Positions 12,775 through 14,214 of a DNA stretch of 14,214 bases are shown here, piece after piece; the first letter of the stretch is position 1, and each line of letters opens with the position of its first letter. Both the position numbers and the translations under genes were made by a program. The notes under the pieces were generated by a model, which was given only the letters and a program-made list of their open reading frames with translations, did not search any database and was not told where the DNA came from. Origin of the DNA: GJ-E10 sp035625725 (GTDB lineage: Bacteria; Pseudomonadota; Gammaproteobacteria; Burkholderiales; Burkholderiaceae_F); the NCBI GenBank assembly GCA_035625725.1, contig DASPPB010000069.1, positions 1 to 14,214 on the forward strand, written 5' to 3'.

Positions 12775-12864
12775 ATGGGATTGGACAATCTCGTGGATGC
12801 TGGGGCGCAGGGCGCGGGCCGGTGCTTGCCAGCCGTTCATCAACAGCCGCACGCGGCGTTTTAG
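12775..12864 (+). CDS. Possible 29-residue leader ORF before rpsD
   Basis: In the 124-base gap between rpsK and rpsD, ATG 12775 is preceded by AAGGAG (12763-12768) at an ideal 6-base spacing, a better ribosome-binding site than many genes here have. The frame runs 29 codons to TAG 12862-12864, nine bases before the rpsD start. The stop overlaps the rpsD ribosome-binding site AGGAAG (12863-12868). The peptide starts MGLDNLVDAGAQG, ends QPHAAF, has one cysteine, and resembles nothing I recognise; no transmembrane or signal segment is visible. It could couple or regulate S4 translation, or be a chance ORF. Third-position GC looks lower than in the neighbours. Confidence 0.4.
   Translation: MGLDNLVDAGAQGAGRCLPAVHQQPHAAF
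12846..12862 (+). other. Short hairpin with T-run before rpsD
   Basis: GCCG 12846-12849 pairs with CGGC 12854-12857 around a CACG loop, and GTTTT follows at 12858-12862. The stem is short for an intrinsic terminator. The same 3' arm (12850-12858) can instead pair, with one bulge, with CGCCGC-C-GTG at 12735-12744 in the end of rpsK. It ends at the stop of the leader ORF, so alternative folding tied to translation is conceivable. Low confidence. Confidence 0.25.
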
Positions 12865-12873
12865 GAAGCGAAT

Positions 12874-13497
12874 ATGGCTCGCCATACAGGGGCAAAACTC
12901 AAGCTGTCGCGGCGCGAGGGCACCGATCTATTTCTCAAGAGCGCCCGGCGCACGCTCGACTCGAAATGCAAGGCCGACAGCAAACCCGGACAGCACGGTC
13001 GCATTTCGGGCGCGCGTTTGTCCGACTATGGGTTGCAGCTGCGCGAGAAGCAAAAGGTCAAGAGGACCTACGGAGTTTTGGAGCGGCAGTTCCGCCGGTA
13101 TTTCGCGGAGGCCGAGCGCCGCCGCGGCAACACGGGCGCAAACCTCATTGCATTGCTCGAATCGCGCTTGGACAATGTCGTGTACCGGATGGGGTTTGGG
13201 TCGACACGCGCCGAGGCGCGCCAGCTCGTTTCGCACCGTACCATCGAGGTCAACGGGCAGGTCGCCAACGTCTCGTCGATGCTGCTGCGGGCCGGCGACC
13301 AGGTCTCCGTGCGTGAGGGCGCCCGCAAACAATCGCGCATTCAGGACGCGTTGCAACTCGCGTCGCAGAGTGGCTTTCCGTCGTGGGTCGACGTCGATGC
13401 GCAGAAAATGGCGGGCAAGTTCAAGGCACTGCCCGATCGGGGCGACGTCGCCCAGGACATCAACGAGTCCCTCGTGGTCGAGTTGTATTCGCGTTGA
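12874..13497 (+). CDS. rpsD: 30S ribosomal protein S4
   Basis: S4 is a primary binder of 16S rRNA that nucleates 30S assembly, and in E. coli it represses the alpha operon. It has 207 residues (E. coli 206) with a very close opening block KLKLSRREGTDLFLKSARR and a single cysteine (Cys32), so it is the zinc-free form. RLSDYGLQLREKQKVKR and YGVLERQFRRYF are conserved. The S4 RNA-binding domain spans about 95-160 (LDNVVYRMGFGSTRAEARQL). It ends NESLVVELYSR. AGGAAG at 12863-12868 is the ribosome-binding site. It is flanked by the two most unusual spacers of the window, a possible leader ORF before and a pseudoknot after. Confidence 0.98.
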   Translation: MARHTGAKLKLSRREGTDLFLKSARRTLDSKCKADSKPGQHGRISGARLSDYGLQLREKQKVKRTYGVLERQFRRYFAEAERRRGNTGANLIALLESRLDNVVYRMGFGSTRAEARQLVSHRTIEVNGQVANVSSMLLRAGDQVSVREGARKQSRIQDALQLASQSGFPSWVDVDAQKMAGKFKALPDRGDVAQDINESLVVELYSR

Positions 13498-13504
13498 TTT
13501 TCGG

Positions 13505-13528
13505 CGCCGGCGGCGAGCGCCGCCGGTG
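13505..13528 (+). other. Strong GC hairpin after rpsD
   Basis: CCGGCGGC 13507-13514 pairs perfectly with GCCGCCGG 13519-13526 around a GAGC loop. It can extend by G13506-T13527 and C13505-G13528. It starts eight bases after the rpsD stop. Only GTTT follows at 13531-13534, so it is a poor intrinsic terminator. It could stabilise the rpsD 3' end or act with the next structure to lower rpoA expression. Confidence 0.45.
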
Positions 13529-13535
13529 GCGTTTG

Positions 13536-13586
13536 GGAGAACCGGAGTGTGTGGGACGCCGGTTCTTCTTTCACGGGAGGTCCCAC
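13536..13586 (+). promoter_or_regulatory. Predicted H-type pseudoknot between rpsD and rpoA
   Basis: Stem 1 pairs 13536-13545 with 13559-13568: ten pairs, one G-T, including AGAACCGG with CCGGTTCT. Stem 2 pairs GTGGGAC 13551-13557, inside the loop of stem 1, with GTCCCAC 13580-13586: seven perfect pairs. The connecting loops are 5, 1 and 11 bases, which fits H-type geometry. The structure ends 56 bases before the rpoA ATG. Stem 1 alone, followed by TTT, resembles a weak terminator. S4 binds a pseudoknot in the E. coli alpha leader, so S4 is one candidate ligand, by analogy only. Confidence 0.45.
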
Positions 13587-13642
13587 GACCATCCAGCAGC
13601 CTTATCGGTGTAACGAGCCGAGGGCATTGAAGGGGATTGTCC

Positions 13643-14214
13643 ATGAGTACTACGGGTTTGTTAAAGCCGCGCTCCATCGAGGTCGAGTCCACCGGTCCGC
13701 ACAGCGCCGTTGTGACGATGGAGCCGTTTGAGCGGGGGTATGGCCATACGCTAGGCAATGCGCTGCGGCGCATTTTGCTCTCCTCGATGGTCGGATACGC
13801 GCCCACGGAAGCGCAGATCGAAGGCGTGGTGCACGAATATTCGACGATCGACGGAGTGCGCGAGGACGTTGTCGACATCCTCCTGAACCTCAAGGGGATT
13901 GTTTTTAAGCTGCACAACCGCGACGAGGTGAACCTAAATCTGCGCAAGGAAGGCGAAGGGGTCGTCACGGCCTCCGACATCGAACTGCCGCACGACGTGG
14001 AAGTCGTCAATCCGGACCACGTGATCGCTCGCCTGACCAGCGGTGGCAAGCTCGAAATGCAGATCAAGGTCGAGAAGGGCCGTGGCTACGTGCCCGGAAC
14101 CGTGCGCGCGTTTCGCGACGATCACTCCACGACGATCGGCAAGGTGGTGATGGATGCGTCGTTTTCTCCGGTGCGCCGCGTCAGCTACACCGTCGAGAGC
14201 GCACGGGTGGAGCA
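13643..14214 (+). CDS. rpoA: RNA polymerase alpha subunit, N-terminal part (window edge)
   Basis: Alpha is the dimerising subunit that starts RNA polymerase assembly; its C-terminal domain binds UP elements and activators. The 190 codons present run off the right edge. They open MSTTGLLKPRSIEVESTG. GHTLGNALRRILLSSM near 34-49 is the alpha signature; Arg43 corresponds to E. coli Arg45, needed for assembly. EYSTIDGVREDVVDILLNLKG-type sequence (DGVREDVVDILLNLKG) and EKGRGYVPG also match. The rest of the N-terminal domain, the linker and the C-terminal domain are outside the window. AAGGGGA at 13630-13636 is the ribosome-binding site. rplQ is expected next but is not in the window. Confidence 0.98.
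   Translation, partial: MSTTGLLKPRSIEVESTGPHSAVVTMEPFERGYGHTLGNALRRILLSSMVGYAPTEAQIEGVVHEYSTIDGVREDVVDILLNLKGIVFKLHNRDEVNLNLRKEGEGVVTASDIELPHDVEVVNPDHVIARLTSGGKLEMQIKVEKGRGYVPGTVRAFRDDHSTTIGKVVMDASFSPVRRVSYTVESARVE

Noticed and set aside
13600..13642. Promoter directly before rpoA
   Set aside because: TGTAAC near 13609 is a poor -10 match and has no suitable -35, so rpoA is more likely read from upstream.

Overview
The window is one continuous ribosomal-protein superoperon, with every gene on the + strand. It runs from the last 49 codons of tuf (EF-Tu), through the S10 cluster (rpsJ-rplC-rplD-rplW-rplB-rpsS-rplV-rpsC-rplP-rpmC-rpsQ), the spc cluster (rplN-rplX-rplE-rpsN-rpsH-rplF-rplR-rpsE-rpmD-rplO-secY-infA-rpmJ) and the alpha cluster (rpsM-rpsK-rpsD-rpoA). 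rpoA is cut by the right edge after 190 codons. I see no mobile element, tRNA, rRNA, CRISPR array or foreign cargo gene.

The DNA is GC-rich. Gene order and protein details point to a betaproteobacterium, probably Burkholderiales or a relative. infA sits between secY and rpmJ, which is not the case in Escherichia coli. tuf directly precedes rpsJ. S10 carries the motifs PTRIQRFD and SPHVNKTSRDQ, which I associate with Burkholderiales, and S14 is of the zinc-free long type. L2, S3 and L3 differ enough from the Burkholderia proteins I remember that I would not name a genus.

Layout: 1-150 tuf end; 151-212 spacer with a hairpin; 213-524 rpsJ; 525-734 spacer with a sigma70-type promoter and a structured rplC leader; 735-5648 rplC to rpsQ, tightly packed; 5649-5940 spacer with a second, similar promoter and a long structured leader; 5941-11475 rplN to secY; 11478-11850 infA and rpmJ; 11888-12749 rpsM and rpsK; 12750-12873 spacer with a possible 29-codon leader ORF; 12874-13497 rpsD; 13498-13642 spacer with a GC hairpin and a predicted H-type pseudoknot; 13643-14214 rpoA start.

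Together the genes make most of the assembly core of both ribosomal subunits, initiation factor IF-1, the SecY translocon pore and the RNA polymerase alpha subunit. This links translation, secretion and transcription capacity in one regulated block. The genes are ordinary. The interesting part is in the four long spacers (rpsJ-rplC, rpsQ-rplN, rpsK-rpsD, rpsD-rpoA), which hold promoters and RNA structures not placed where the E. coli autoregulatory leaders are. Those regulatory calls are readings by eye and have not been folded or compared with relatives.
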